A stretch of DNA of 9,378 bases from Microcaldota archaeon. GTDB taxonomy: Archaea; Micrarchaeota; Micrarchaeia; Micrarchaeales; Micrarchaeaceae. Positions 1-7,243 of the stretch are shown piece after piece; position 1 is the stretch's first letter; each line of letters opens with the position of its first letter. The stretch is from positions 1 through 9,378 of the forward strand of contig JAGWFU010000019.1 in NCBI GenBank assembly GCA_028867845.1, read 5' to 3'. Position numbers and translations under genes: made by a program. The notes beneath the pieces were generated by a model. That model did not search any database and was not told where the DNA came from. It saw only the letters and a list, made by a program, of their open reading frames with translations.

Positions 1-545
1 ACGGCGACCTTCTCAAGCGCCGCAAGTCAGAGCGGACGTTTTCCGACAAGCCTATACCACTTAAACTAATCGCAAATGTGTTGGGTTCGTGTAAGATTAC
101 CGATAATGATCCAGAAAGAAGGACATACCCGTCTGCAGGTGCACGGTTCCCGATAGAAATATACATTGTAGCGTTCAGGGTAAAGGGGTTAGAACCAGGG
201 ATATACCACTTCAACTCCCGTAAGTTTTCCTTGGAGACCATACTACTCTCTGATCTAAAAAAATTCGAAACGGAATTCGTCTCTCCGTTCCTGAAAAATC
301 CTGCTGGAGCCGTAGTACTGACCAGTGTCATGTCCAGGTCGGAAGTCAAGTATGGCCTGAAGGCATACCCTTACTCTTTGATAGAGGCTGGGCATATGGG
401 ACAGAACATTCTCCTCTCATGCATAAAAAACAAAGTAGGAAGTTGTCCGGTCGGTGGATTTGTTAACGACAGGATAATAGAGCTTTTTGACCTAACGGAG
501 GATGAAGTACCGCTATATGTAATAGGCTTTGGATTCAAGGCATAA
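1..545 (+). CDS. SagB-type / nitroreductase-family flavin oxidoreductase, 5' end outside window
   Basis: This is the C-terminal 180 residues of an FMN-dependent oxidoreductase of the nitroreductase fold, SagB-type branch. The frame is open from base 3 with no stop. The first visible residues include K-R-R-K-S-E-R-T-F followed by D-K-P-I-P, the usual nitroreductase N-terminal FMN phosphate-binding segment, so the real start lies left of the window. The GTG at 78 is internal. Other family marks, counted from base 3, are R-R-T-Y-P-S-A-G-A (39-47), a G-L-E-P-G-I-Y-H segment, K-Y-G-L-K-A-Y-P-Y with E-A-G-H-M-G-Q-N, and G-S-C-P-V-G-G-F near the end. SagB enzymes oxidise azolines to azoles in modified peptides, but many archaeal homologues stand alone with unknown substrate, and no cyclodehydratase or precursor peptide is visible here. 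The gene is visibly richer in A/T than the glycosyltransferase genes. The next gene begins 18 bases downstream, suggesting co-transcription. Family assignment is firm; substrate is unknown. Confidence 0.87.
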   Translation, partial: GDLLKRRKSERTFSDKPIPLKLIANVLGSCKITDNDPERRTYPSAGARFPIEIYIVAFRVKGLEPGIYHFNSRKFSLETILLSDLKKFETEFVSPFLKNPAGAVVLTSVMSRSEVKYGLKAYPYSLIEAGHMGQNILLSCIKNKVGSCPVGGFVNDRIIELFDLTEDEVPLYVIGFGFKA

Positions 546-563
546 TAAACAAAGGAGAGCGGG

Positions 564-1400
564 ATGCTGAAAACAAGCGCACTTATGACACTTGGACTGC
601 TTTTGCTGGTCATACCATACTCTTTCGGCACAACTGTCACTCTGACAGGCTCGTGCCCCCTGGCCGTTGTGAACTCCACCAACAACCACATAATGTTCAA
701 CCTCTCAAACACCGGAGACGGGGTCGCGGGCGGGGTCACCGTCTTCCCGATAATAAAGGGCGCGCTCACCTACAACTCCAGCGCATACATCAGCGAGCTG
801 CTTCCAGACCAGTCCAATACCGTGCTTATATGGGTGAGCAACCTCACCGCACCGGGAGAGTATGTCGACTACTTCGTCACAAGATACTCACAGGGCGAGC
901 AGAGCTTCATAACCGTATTCCCGTGCGTCACTGCAATGCAGCAGAGGTCGCAGAGCATGGTGCAGGTCGCAAACCTCAACGTAACAAAGGGCAAGGTGCT
1001 TGCTACTCTTTACAACGCTGCTGATTATCCCGTTAATGCCTCAGCATCGCTGGAGGTGCCGCCCTCATTCAATGTGGACAGGCCGGTTAGCAACATCACA
1101 ATCTCCCCACAATCCACGTTAGAGGTCTCCTTCAACATAACCGCTCCACAGGCCACAAATGCCACTTTCCCGATATCATTTGCAGCATCATATCTGCATA
1201 ACGAGACGCACTACGCAGTGCTCTCCGTCACGGATTTCAGTACAGCGCCGCCTCAATCCACTTCCTCGGTAAGGCTCAGCCCTCCGGAGATTATATTCCT
1301 TGTGCTGATAGTAGGTGTAATCTGCCTGATTACTATCTCTATCTCCAAGAAGAGAAGAAGACATATGAAGGCGCCCGCGAGTAAAACAAGTGAGATTTGA
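564..1400 (+). CDS. Sequon-rich type I membrane surface protein with two beta-sandwich-like domains
   Basis: A 278-residue exported protein of unknown function. It has an N-terminal signal peptide (about 1-23: K3, then a hydrophobic stretch through L-L-L-L-V-I-P), two extracytoplasmic beta-rich domains, one C-terminal membrane helix (about 241-260) and a short basic tail (K-K-R-R-R-H), giving an outside-facing body. The first domain (about 24-120) reads like a CARDB-type fold (F-N-L-S-N-T-G-D-G-V-A, then P-G-E-Y-V-D-Y-F). The second (about 130-225) resembles a NEW3/Ig-like domain. C31 and C121 bracket the first domain and could form a disulfide. Ten N-x-S/T sequons lie at N37, 46, 71, 93, 139, 158, 177, 191, 199 and 213. 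The start is well set by GGAG at 554-557, six bases before the ATG. Its stop overlaps the start of the glycosyltransferase gene by one base, so the two are probably translationally coupled. It may be a glycosylation target or a partner of the adjacent enzymes; that is inference. Confidence 0.85.
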   Translation: MLKTSALMTLGLLLLVIPYSFGTTVTLTGSCPLAVVNSTNNHIMFNLSNTGDGVAGGVTVFPIIKGALTYNSSAYISELLPDQSNTVLIWVSNLTAPGEYVDYFVTRYSQGEQSFITVFPCVTAMQQRSQSMVQVANLNVTKGKVLATLYNAADYPVNASASLEVPPSFNVDRPVSNITISPQSTLEVSFNITAPQATNATFPISFAASYLHNETHYAVLSVTDFSTAPPQSTSSVRLSPPEIIFLVLIVGVICLITISISKKRRRHMKAPASKTSEI

Positions 1401-2077
1401 TGGCAGCTAAGAATCCGCACATAAGCATAGTCGTCCCCACTCTCAACGAGCAGAGGAACATAAGGCCGCTGATGAAGGGCATAGCTGGGGGCATGAACGG
1501 GTATAAATACGACGTCATAGTGGTGGATGGTCACTCTAGCGACGATACGGTTAAGGAGGCTAGGTCGATGGGGGCCAGGATACTCTACGATGCAGAGGGC
1601 AAGGGGTCTGCTCTGATGAAGGGCATGGCTGCAGCTAAGGGAGACATAGTCATCTCCATGGACGCGGACCTGTCCAACAGGCCCAACGAGCTCAAGCTGC
1701 TCATAGCGGGGATAGAGGCGGGCTACGACATATGCATGGGCTCAAGGTTCCTGACTGGCGGAGGCTCTGACGACATGCCGCTGGTGAGGAAGTTCGGCAA
1801 CAAGGTCTTCGTCTGGATGGTCAACGCCATATACGGTACAAGCTACACCGACATGTGCTACGGGTACAGGAGCTTTGCGAGGGGCGTTGCTGGCAGGCTC
1901 GACCTGACCGAGAAGCGCTTCAGCATCGAGACAGAGATCAGCATAAAGGCGAAGAAGAAGGGGATGCGGGTTCTCGAGGTCCCGAGCTTCGAGAAGCCGA
2001 GGGCGGGAGGTGACGCGAAGCTCCACAGCCTGAGGGACGGCTACTCGATACTCAAGACGATACTGAAGAACGTTTGA
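1400..2077 (+). CDS. Family 2 glycosyltransferase, dolichyl-phosphate-sugar synthase-like
   Basis: A 225-residue inverting GT-A glycosyltransferase expected to transfer a sugar from a nucleotide donor to polyprenyl (dolichyl) phosphate on the cytoplasmic membrane face. Motifs in order: V-P-T-L-N-E (12-17), V-V-D-G-H-S-S-D-D-T (41-50), G-K-G-S-A-L (67-72), the metal-binding M-D-A-D-L-S (87-92, D88 and D90), G-S-R (114-116), D-M-C-Y-G-Y-R (151-157) and I-E-T-E-I (176-180). The end, V-P-S-F-E with R-D-G-Y-S-I-L, is typical of the lipid-phosphate sugar synthase branch. It has no membrane helix, unlike archaeal homologues with C-terminal spans, so it may be peripheral. ATG at 1400 shares its A with the upstream TGA (1398-1400). 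A TTG at 1397 in the same frame is possible but less likely. The sugar cannot be told from sequence. Converging next to a GT-C transferase, it could supply that enzyme's lipid-linked donor. Confidence 0.9.
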   Translation: MAAKNPHISIVVPTLNEQRNIRPLMKGIAGGMNGYKYDVIVVDGHSSDDTVKEARSMGARILYDAEGKGSALMKGMAAAKGDIVISMDADLSNRPNELKLLIAGIEAGYDICMGSRFLTGGGSDDMPLVRKFGNKVFVWMVNAIYGTSYTDMCYGYRSFARGVAGRLDLTEKRFSIETEISIKAKKKGMRVLEVPSFEKPRAGGDAKLHSLRDGYSILKTILKNV

Positions 2078-3796
2078 CTATTTCTTTGGCGTCAGGTAAT
2101 AGAACCCGTAGCTCTTGCCCAAGGGCTCGTAGGTCGCGTTTGCTATCGGGCTCATCGTGAAGCTGTCGTTTAGCCCTGTGCATAGGTTGTTCGGCGTGTA
2201 GCACCAGTAGCCTATGTCCGCGACCAGGCAGCTGTACTGGCTCTCGTATTGCTGCAGCTTGCTGTTGTCGTAGACGTAGCTCATCTGCGCCGCTGTCCTG
2301 TTGTTTATGTTGAACAGCGTCGGGTCGTAGCTGAAGACCAGGCAGCTCGCGTTTATCATGTGGGAGTCGTTGTAGACGAAGCCCTCGTAGAATCTGGCGT
2401 CTGGCGCCTGGGGTATGTCTCCGGGCTTCACGGCCAGCTGGTGCAGGTTCGTGTAAAAGGCGTAACCGATCAGCGCGAGGACTGCCAATGCGGCCACTAT
2501 CTGCAGCGGGGCTCTGATCGACTTGTTGCTCAGCTTGAGCGGAAGCCCCACCACACAGGCCGCGCCGAATCCTGCGAGCAGGCTTACCTGCGCTATCACG
2601 CTGAGCATGAACCTCCAGTCGACTCCGTAGTGCACAGACCCCGCGTAGAAGGCAGTGTAGAGGACGAAGAACGCGGCAAACCACAAAGCCACTGCGGCGA
2701 GCTCCCTCCTCCTCTCTGACATGAGCATGACTGCAGAGCCAAAGATCGCCATGACTGTGATTATTACCGACTGCATTACGTATGAACTCCTGTAAGCGTT
2801 GATCCAGAACTCCAGGTTGGCGCATATGTTGTACTGGAAGTTGAGCAGGCTTATGCTCGACGACGCCACATACACCGTCTGCGTGCAGGTGTCCTGTATG
2901 TTGGTTCCTTGGAAGCCGTAGTTGCCCCCGGTCAGCTCCATGTAAGAGAACATTATGGAGGGGGCAAGCGCGATCAGGAACACAAGCAGTATCACGAGCG
3001 GCTTGGTCTCGAGCGCATTCTTCTTTATCAACTTAAGGTTTTCCTTAATCATACCTCTTATGTTGCTTCCGTCAAGTATGATGTAGAGGAGCAGGAGAAC
3101 AGGGATGTAGAGGACGGCAAGCACCTTCATGTAAAGCAGCAGTGAGAGGGAGAGCAGCATCGCCGCGAATGTCCACAACGTCTTCTTCCTAGTGAATACC
3201 ACAAGGAATATTATCGCAAGAATGGAGTACGCAAGCATGGCTATGTCCGAGTTTGTCGGCATGGCCCAAGCAAGCAGCACGGGAGACAGCGCGAGTATCA
3301 GCGCCGAGAACGCGGCGGCTATCCTGCTCCTGAACAACAGCTGTGCAAGTATGAAGGTGAGGAACACAGAGAGCGCGGAGAGGAATACCCCTGTCCCGTA
3401 GGCAGTGGAGGGGTGCACCCCGAATGCGGCGAACGCAAGCGCGAAGTTGAAAGATAGTCCTATGGGCTCGTGGAATATCTCGCCGATGTAGCACGCCGTT
3501 GCTGTGCCGTAGTCGCACATCCACGCCTGGCCCGTGTGCAGCAGGCTCTGCCCCATCGCCTGGTATATCGCGTCGTCGAAGAAGAGCAGCTGCGTCGGCT
3601 TCACCACAGACAGCTCAACCGCCAAGAATACGGCCACGACTATCAATGCAAGGACCAAGGCCCACCTGTTGAGCCCGCTGCCCCTCAGCACTCCCGATAT
3701 CTCCCTCCTGCCCAGCACCACGGCCAGCAGAACCCCTATGAGCGATATCGAGATTCCTAGTGTGTAGCTGTATTCTGATAACGAGCCGGAAAGCAC
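2078..3796 (-). CDS. Multi-spanning GT-C glycosyltransferase (family 39 / ArnT-PMT-like)
   Basis: A 572-residue polytopic membrane protein, probably a glycosyltransferase that uses a polyprenyl-phosphate-linked sugar at the outer face. Its first helices lie at about 11-29 and 45-62. The first outside loop then carries F-F-D-D-A-I-Y (D74-D75), in the position of the catalytic acidic pair of GT-C enzymes, and H-E-P-I-G-L-S-F (109-116) resembles the second conserved loop of PMT/ArnT proteins. Many further helices run to about residue 448, with D-W-R-F-M-L at 393-398. The last roughly 120 residues form a soluble, probably outside, domain with C485, C523, C532 and C539 and sequons at N476, N482, N499, N543 and N553. 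The start is GTG at 3796, directly after the carbamoyltransferase TGA, with AGGTG at 3806-3802 as ribosome binding site. It is the last gene of the minus-strand operon. Membrane topology and GT-C class are fairly sure; donor and acceptor are not. Confidence 0.8.
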   Translation of the reverse strand: MLSGSLSEYSYTLGISISLIGVLLAVVLGRREISGVLRGSGLNRWALVLALIVVAVFLAVELSVVKPTQLLFFDDAIYQAMGQSLLHTGQAWMCDYGTATACYIGEIFHEPIGLSFNFALAFAAFGVHPSTAYGTGVFLSALSVFLTFILAQLLFRSRIAAAFSALILALSPVLLAWAMPTNSDIAMLAYSILAIIFLVVFTRKKTLWTFAAMLLSLSLLLYMKVLAVLYIPVLLLLYIILDGSNIRGMIKENLKLIKKNALETKPLVILLVFLIALAPSIMFSYMELTGGNYGFQGTNIQDTCTQTVYVASSSISLLNFQYNICANLEFWINAYRSSYVMQSVIITVMAIFGSAVMLMSERRRELAAVALWFAAFFVLYTAFYAGSVHYGVDWRFMLSVIAQVSLLAGFGAACVVGLPLKLSNKSIRAPLQIVAALAVLALIGYAFYTNLHQLAVKPGDIPQAPDARFYEGFVYNDSHMINASCLVFSYDPTLFNINNRTAAQMSYVYDNSKLQQYESQYSCLVADIGYWCYTPNNLCTGLNDSFTMSPIANATYEPLGKSYGFYYLTPKK

Positions 3797-5503
3797 TCAG
3801 ACACCTGCCCTGTTGGTTACAAACAGGCCGTTTATGAACATATACTTTGTCTTCGTGACCTTCATCATGTAGAGTGCGTCCTCCGGCGCCATGACTATCG
3901 GGAGCCCGTGTATGTTGAAGCTGGTGTTCAGCACCATGCCGTACCCCGTCCTCTTCTTCATGCTCCTCAGCAGCTCTGCGTAGAGAGGATTCTCGTTGCC
4001 CACCATCTGCGGCCTTGCCGACCCATCCACGTGCACAACAGACCTGGACGCATTGCGTACCTCATCCCTCACCAGATAGGCCGATGTCATGAACTTGTCG
4101 TTGCCCTTGCCATCGTAATCGAGTATCCTGCCTATGTCCTCCTGGAGTATCGATGGTGCGAACGGCTGGTACCACTCCCTCCTCTTCACGTACATGTTGA
4201 GCTTCTCCTTCACGTACTCCGATGAGGGCGATGCGAGTATGCTCCTGTTTCCCAAAGCCCTCGGCCCGTACTCCATCCTCCCCTGGAACCAGAGCACGTA
4301 ATTGTCCTCGGCTATCAGCTCCGCAGCGTGTGAGGCCTGCTGGTGCTCGTTCTGGCTCTCTATGACAAGCGCCCTGTCCTTGCTGAGCACCTCCTCAGTC
4401 TGCTCGCTACTGTACTCGTTGCCCAGATAGGGCGTGAATGGGTAATGCGTAATGCCATTTAGCATGTAATTCACCTGCATCGCCGCGCCTAGGGCAAGCC
4501 CACCGTCACCCATGTGCGGGAATACGCTCCAGTGCTTCAGCTGCTCCAAACCTCTGACTCTCATGTTCGCCTTGACGTTCGCGAATATGCCGCCTGCGAA
4601 GGAGACATCGCCTATCCCGTACCGGTCCATCGCGTTGCTCGCGAACTTTATCAGCACGTTCTCCAGCACCTGCTGCGCCATGTAGGCGAACTGCTCCCTA
4701 GGCATCTGCCACGCAATCCTTTGCAGCATCTCGAACTGCCTTGTGGGGCTGTACTTTGCGTTTATCGTTGTACCGACAACGCTGAAGAAGTTGGCGAGCT
4801 TGTTCTCCTCGTACGGGAAGGGGTAAGAGTAGTCGGCCATAGCCATAACCTTGCCCTCGTCCTCAAGCTCGCGCATTCCCACTATGTTTGTGACCTGCTC
4901 GTAGAATATTCCGACCGAGTCGCGTGCCTTTATCGCAAGCTGCCTCTCCAGCTTCTTGTCCTCTAGCAAGCTTATGCTTCCTGAGAGTCCGTCGCCCACT
5001 CCGTCAAGCGTTATCACCAACTGCTTGTCGAAAGGGGCTGTGAACGCCGCAGTTGCTGCGTGCGCAGTGTGGTGATCCACCACGTGCAGCTTGAAGTCCT
5101 CGAAGCCCATGCTTCTCAGCTGGCCAGATACGACTCCCTTGCTCACGAAGTTGTTCGAAGGGAGGACTCCTATGCTTGTCATCCTGTACTTCAGGTTGTG
5201 CCTCGCGTTCTCGAACATGGGCTTCATGCCCTTCCTCCTCCTCATCGAGTAGTAGCTCTCCTTCATCTGCGGGAATATCCTTTCAAGCGTCTTGGTCAGC
5301 TCCGTTGTAGTGAACGCGATGTGCTCCACGTCCTTGGGCGATATCTTCTCGTACGCTAGCGCCGCCCTGACCGCGTTGTATGGGAACTTCAGCTCCAGCT
5401 TCCTCTTCGTGAAGCGCTCCTCGTTCGCTGCATAAACTATCCTGTCGCCGTCTATCAGCGCGGCTCCGGAGTCGTGCCCGTCCCAGATTCCAAGAACATA
5501 CAA
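3797..5503 (-). CDS. NodU/CmcH/TobZ-family O-carbamoyltransferase
   Basis: A complete 568-residue carbamoyltransferase. Family members use carbamoyl phosphate and ATP to form carbamoyl-adenylate in a Kae1-like ASKHA domain and then pass the carbamoyl group to a hydroxyl, usually on a sugar. Motifs in order: L-G-I-W-D-G-H-D-S-G-A-A (4-15), E-E-R-F-T-K (28-33), D-H-H-T-A-H-A (143-149, metal-binding histidines), L-D-G-V-G-D-G (166-172), E-G-K-V-M-A-M-A (216-223), A-G-G-I-F-A-N-V (303-310), M-G-D-G-G-L-A-L-G-A-A (331-341), then the C-terminal-domain motifs G-R-M-E-Y-G-P-R-A-L-G-N-R-S (408-421), Y-Q-P-F-A-P-S (445-451) and N-T-S-F-N-I-H-G (526-533). The usual F-R-P-F-A-P reads Y-Q-P-F-A-P. The start is TTG at 5503, since an in-frame stop lies at 5518-5516 with no ATG or GTG between and the protein begins exactly where the family does. 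It sits 12 bases after the ThrRS stop. The acceptor is unknown; a surface-glycan sugar fits the neighbours. Confidence 0.93.
   Translation of the reverse strand: MYVLGIWDGHDSGAALIDGDRIVYAANEERFTKRKLELKFPYNAVRAALAYEKISPKDVEHIAFTTTELTKTLERIFPQMKESYYSMRRRKGMKPMFENARHNLKYRMTSIGVLPSNNFVSKGVVSGQLRSMGFEDFKLHVVDHHTAHAATAAFTAPFDKQLVITLDGVGDGLSGSISLLEDKKLERQLAIKARDSVGIFYEQVTNIVGMRELEDEGKVMAMADYSYPFPYEENKLANFFSVVGTTINAKYSPTRQFEMLQRIAWQMPREQFAYMAQQVLENVLIKFASNAMDRYGIGDVSFAGGIFANVKANMRVRGLEQLKHWSVFPHMGDGGLALGAAMQVNYMLNGITHYPFTPYLGNEYSSEQTEEVLSKDRALVIESQNEHQQASHAAELIAEDNYVLWFQGRMEYGPRALGNRSILASPSSEYVKEKLNMYVKRREWYQPFAPSILQEDIGRILDYDGKGNDKFMTSAYLVRDEVRNASRSVVHVDGSARPQMVGNENPLYAELLRSMKKRTGYGMVLNTSFNIHGLPIVMAPEDALYMMKVTKTKYMFINGLFVTNRAGV
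3802..3806 (-). promoter_or_regulatory. Shine-Dalgarno site supporting the GTG start at 3796
   Basis: On the minus strand AGGTG lies inside the last codons of the carbamoyltransferase gene, five bases before the GTG start of the GT-C glycosyltransferase. It matches the archaeal GGAGGTGA consensus. With the directly abutting TGA-GTG junction, it supports both the non-ATG start and translational coupling of the two genes. Confidence 0.6.
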
Positions 5504-5505
5504 TT

Positions 5506-5511
5506 GATCAC
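5506..5511 (-). promoter_or_regulatory. Ribosome-binding sequence that supports the TTG start at 5503
   Basis: In the 12-base gap between the ThrRS stop and the carbamoyltransferase start, the minus strand reads GTGATC and then AA before TTG. GTGATC matches the 3' part of the GGAGGTGATC complement of the 16S rRNA tail, and in that register the start codon falls at normal spacing. This backs the TTG start, for which no alternative exists. Confidence 0.45.
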
Positions 5512-5515
5512 TAAC

Positions 5516-7216
5516 CTAATTCGAGCTCTCCACCCTTGTCTCGATCTCCGTCTTTATCTTCGCGATGAAGTCCTCCACCTTCACCCCGAACTTCTGTGCT
5601 CCGCTCCTTGTCCTCACCGCTACCGTGTTGCTCTCCATCTCCTTCTTTCCCACTACAAGCATGTAGGGTACCTTCATGACCTGCGCCTCCCTTATCTTGT
5701 ACTCAAGCGTCTTGTCCGAGTTGTCGAGCTCGGCCCTTACGCCGCTAGACTTCATCTCCTTGTAAACCTTCTCCGCGAACTCGTTTGCGGTATCGGATAT
5801 TGAGATCACCCTTGCCTGGACAGGGGCTATCCACGTCGGGAACTTTCCCTGGTAGTGCTCAATCATCACGCCTATGAACCTCTCGAGCGAGCCGTATATC
5901 GCCCTGTGTATTATCACCGGCATGTGGCCCTTGCCGTCCTCGCCCGTGTACTCTAGCCCGAACCTGCTGGGCTGCTGGTAGTCGAGCTGGATTGTGGCGC
6001 ACTGCCACTCCCTCCCCATGCTGTCCTTTATGTCGATGTCTATCTTGGGCCCGTAGAACGCCCCCTCCTTCTCCTTTGTCTCGTACGCCACCTTGTTCGC
6101 GTCGAGCGCCCTCTTCAGCTTCTCTGTCGCCCTCTCCCACAGCTCTGCGCTGCCCATGTGGTCGTCAGGCATGGTCGAGAGTTTTGCCCTGTACTTGAGG
6201 CCGAACTTTTTGTAGAACGTGTCGACCAGGCTTATCACCTTTGTCATCTCCTCCTCTATCTGGTCCTCCCTGGCGAAGATATGTGCGTCGTCCTGAGCGA
6301 ACTCCCTCACCCTGAACAGCCCTGTCAGCGATCCGCTTATCTCGTTCCTGTACAGCTTGTCGAAGTCAGCGAGCCTCACAGGCAGGTCCCTGTAGCTCCA
6401 CTTCCTCGCCTTGTAAATCAGGATTGCGGAGGGGCATCCCATCGCCTTCAGGCCCAGCTGCTCCGATTCCGCGTTGAACGTGAACATGTCCTTCCTGTAG
6501 TGCTCGAGGTGGCCGCTGACGTCCCACAGCGCCAGGTTCGCGATAGCCGGGGCGCTTATCTCCTCGTATCCGTACTCATCCTGCCTCTCCCTTATGAACC
6601 TCAGCAGCTCCCTGTAGATGGTCAGCCCCTTTCCGTGCCAGTACACCATTCCGGGTGATACTTCCTGGAAGCTGAAGAGGTTGAGCCTCTCGCCTATAAT
6701 CCTGTGGTCTGTTTCAGGCAGCCCGGCGAAGTCGCTCTTTGTCACTATGGACCTGTCTAGCGGCTTAGCGCTTTGTGGAGTTGCCGCTTGTGGCTTGGCC
6801 TGCGCCGCTGATATCCCGTACCTCTTCGACCTCTCGGCCATCGGGTGCCCCTTTATCTTCAGCGTGAGCGCCTTGTTCCATCCGAACGGCGCCTTCTTCG
6901 TCTCGTATCCCTCCGAGAACTTTGCGGACATGTAATCCACAAGGGCCATCGCCTCCTTCGGCGGCGCGAGCTCAGTGCTGAGGTGCGCGAACGGGTATAT
7001 TACTACTTTCGTCCTCTTTAGCTGAGCCAGGAAGCTCCTCGCGTCCGCAATCGCCTTGTCAGCTACCGCCTGGTCGTCCCCCTTCTCGACGCTAACCATC
7101 AGGACAAGCGCGTCGTCGACCGAGGCCTTCCTCTCGTCCGTCTGCTCGTAGACGCTAGACTCGGGCTTCATCATCTCATAGGTGATGTTGTCTACGTCAA
7201 GCTCGAGTATCCTCAT
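5516..7216 (-). CDS. thrS: Threonyl-tRNA synthetase, archaeal type
   Basis: A 566-residue class II aminoacyl-tRNA synthetase that charges tRNA-Thr. Residues 1-135 form the archaea-specific DTD-like editing domain that removes mischarged serine (V-I-Y-P-F-A-H-L-S at 72-80, A-P-F-G-W-N-K-A at 109-116, K-G-H-P-M-A-E at 122-128). An Ala/Gln/Pro-rich linker follows (about 136-152). The catalytic core has motif 1 near G-Y-E-E-I-S-A-P (216-223), motif 2 at Y-R-N-E (289-292) with F-R-V-R-E-F-A-Q-D-D-A-H, and motif 3 at G-S-L-E-R-F (442-447). The three zinc ligands expected in ThrRS are present as C261, H312 and H437. The anticodon-binding domain (about 460-560) is complete. The protein is roughly 50 residues shorter than the usual archaeal enzyme of about 620; the shortfall seems to lie in the linker region. 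M-G-C-P-S-A replaces the usual M-N-C-P-G-H around the zinc cysteine. First gene of the operon; the ATG is about 31 bases from a TATA-like element. Confidence 0.96.
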   Translation of the reverse strand: MRILELDVDNITYEMMKPESSVYEQTDERKASVDDALVLMVSVEKGDDQAVADKAIADARSFLAQLKRTKVVIYPFAHLSTELAPPKEAMALVDYMSAKFSEGYETKKAPFGWNKALTLKIKGHPMAERSKRYGISAAQAKPQAATPQSAKPLDRSIVTKSDFAGLPETDHRIIGERLNLFSFQEVSPGMVYWHGKGLTIYRELLRFIRERQDEYGYEEISAPAIANLALWDVSGHLEHYRKDMFTFNAESEQLGLKAMGCPSAILIYKARKWSYRDLPVRLADFDKLYRNEISGSLTGLFRVREFAQDDAHIFAREDQIEEEMTKVISLVDTFYKKFGLKYRAKLSTMPDDHMGSAELWERATEKLKRALDANKVAYETKEKEGAFYGPKIDIDIKDSMGREWQCATIQLDYQQPSRFGLEYTGEDGKGHMPVIIHRAIYGSLERFIGVMIEHYQGKFPTWIAPVQARVISISDTANEFAEKVYKEMKSSGVRAELDNSDKTLEYKIREAQVMKVPYMLVVGKKEMESNTVAVRTRSGAQKFGVKVEDFIAKIKTEIETRVESSN

Positions 7217-7243
7217 AAGACCGGATTAACTTCCCTATTAAGC

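Noticed and set aside
78..545. Taking GTG 78 as the true start of the oxidoreductase
   Set aside because: The frame is open to the left edge and the upstream codons encode the conserved nitroreductase N-terminal segment, so 78 is an internal codon.
2052..2825. Long open frame (257 codons) on the minus strand overlapping the GT-C gene
   Set aside because: It lies out of frame on the same strand as a membrane protein with clear family features, is low-complexity and Arg/Gln/Ala-rich, and matches nothing I recognise; it is a shadow of GC-rich coding sequence.
4514..4966. Open frame of 150 codons on the plus strand inside the carbamoyltransferase gene
   Set aside because: Antisense to conserved carbamoyltransferase motifs; its Leu/His/Val-rich composition reflects the opposing codons.
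6158..6658. Open frame of 166 codons on the plus strand inside thrS
   Set aside because: It is antisense to the conserved ThrRS catalytic core and its composition (Val, Leu, Pro, Arg) is that of a reverse-strand shadow.
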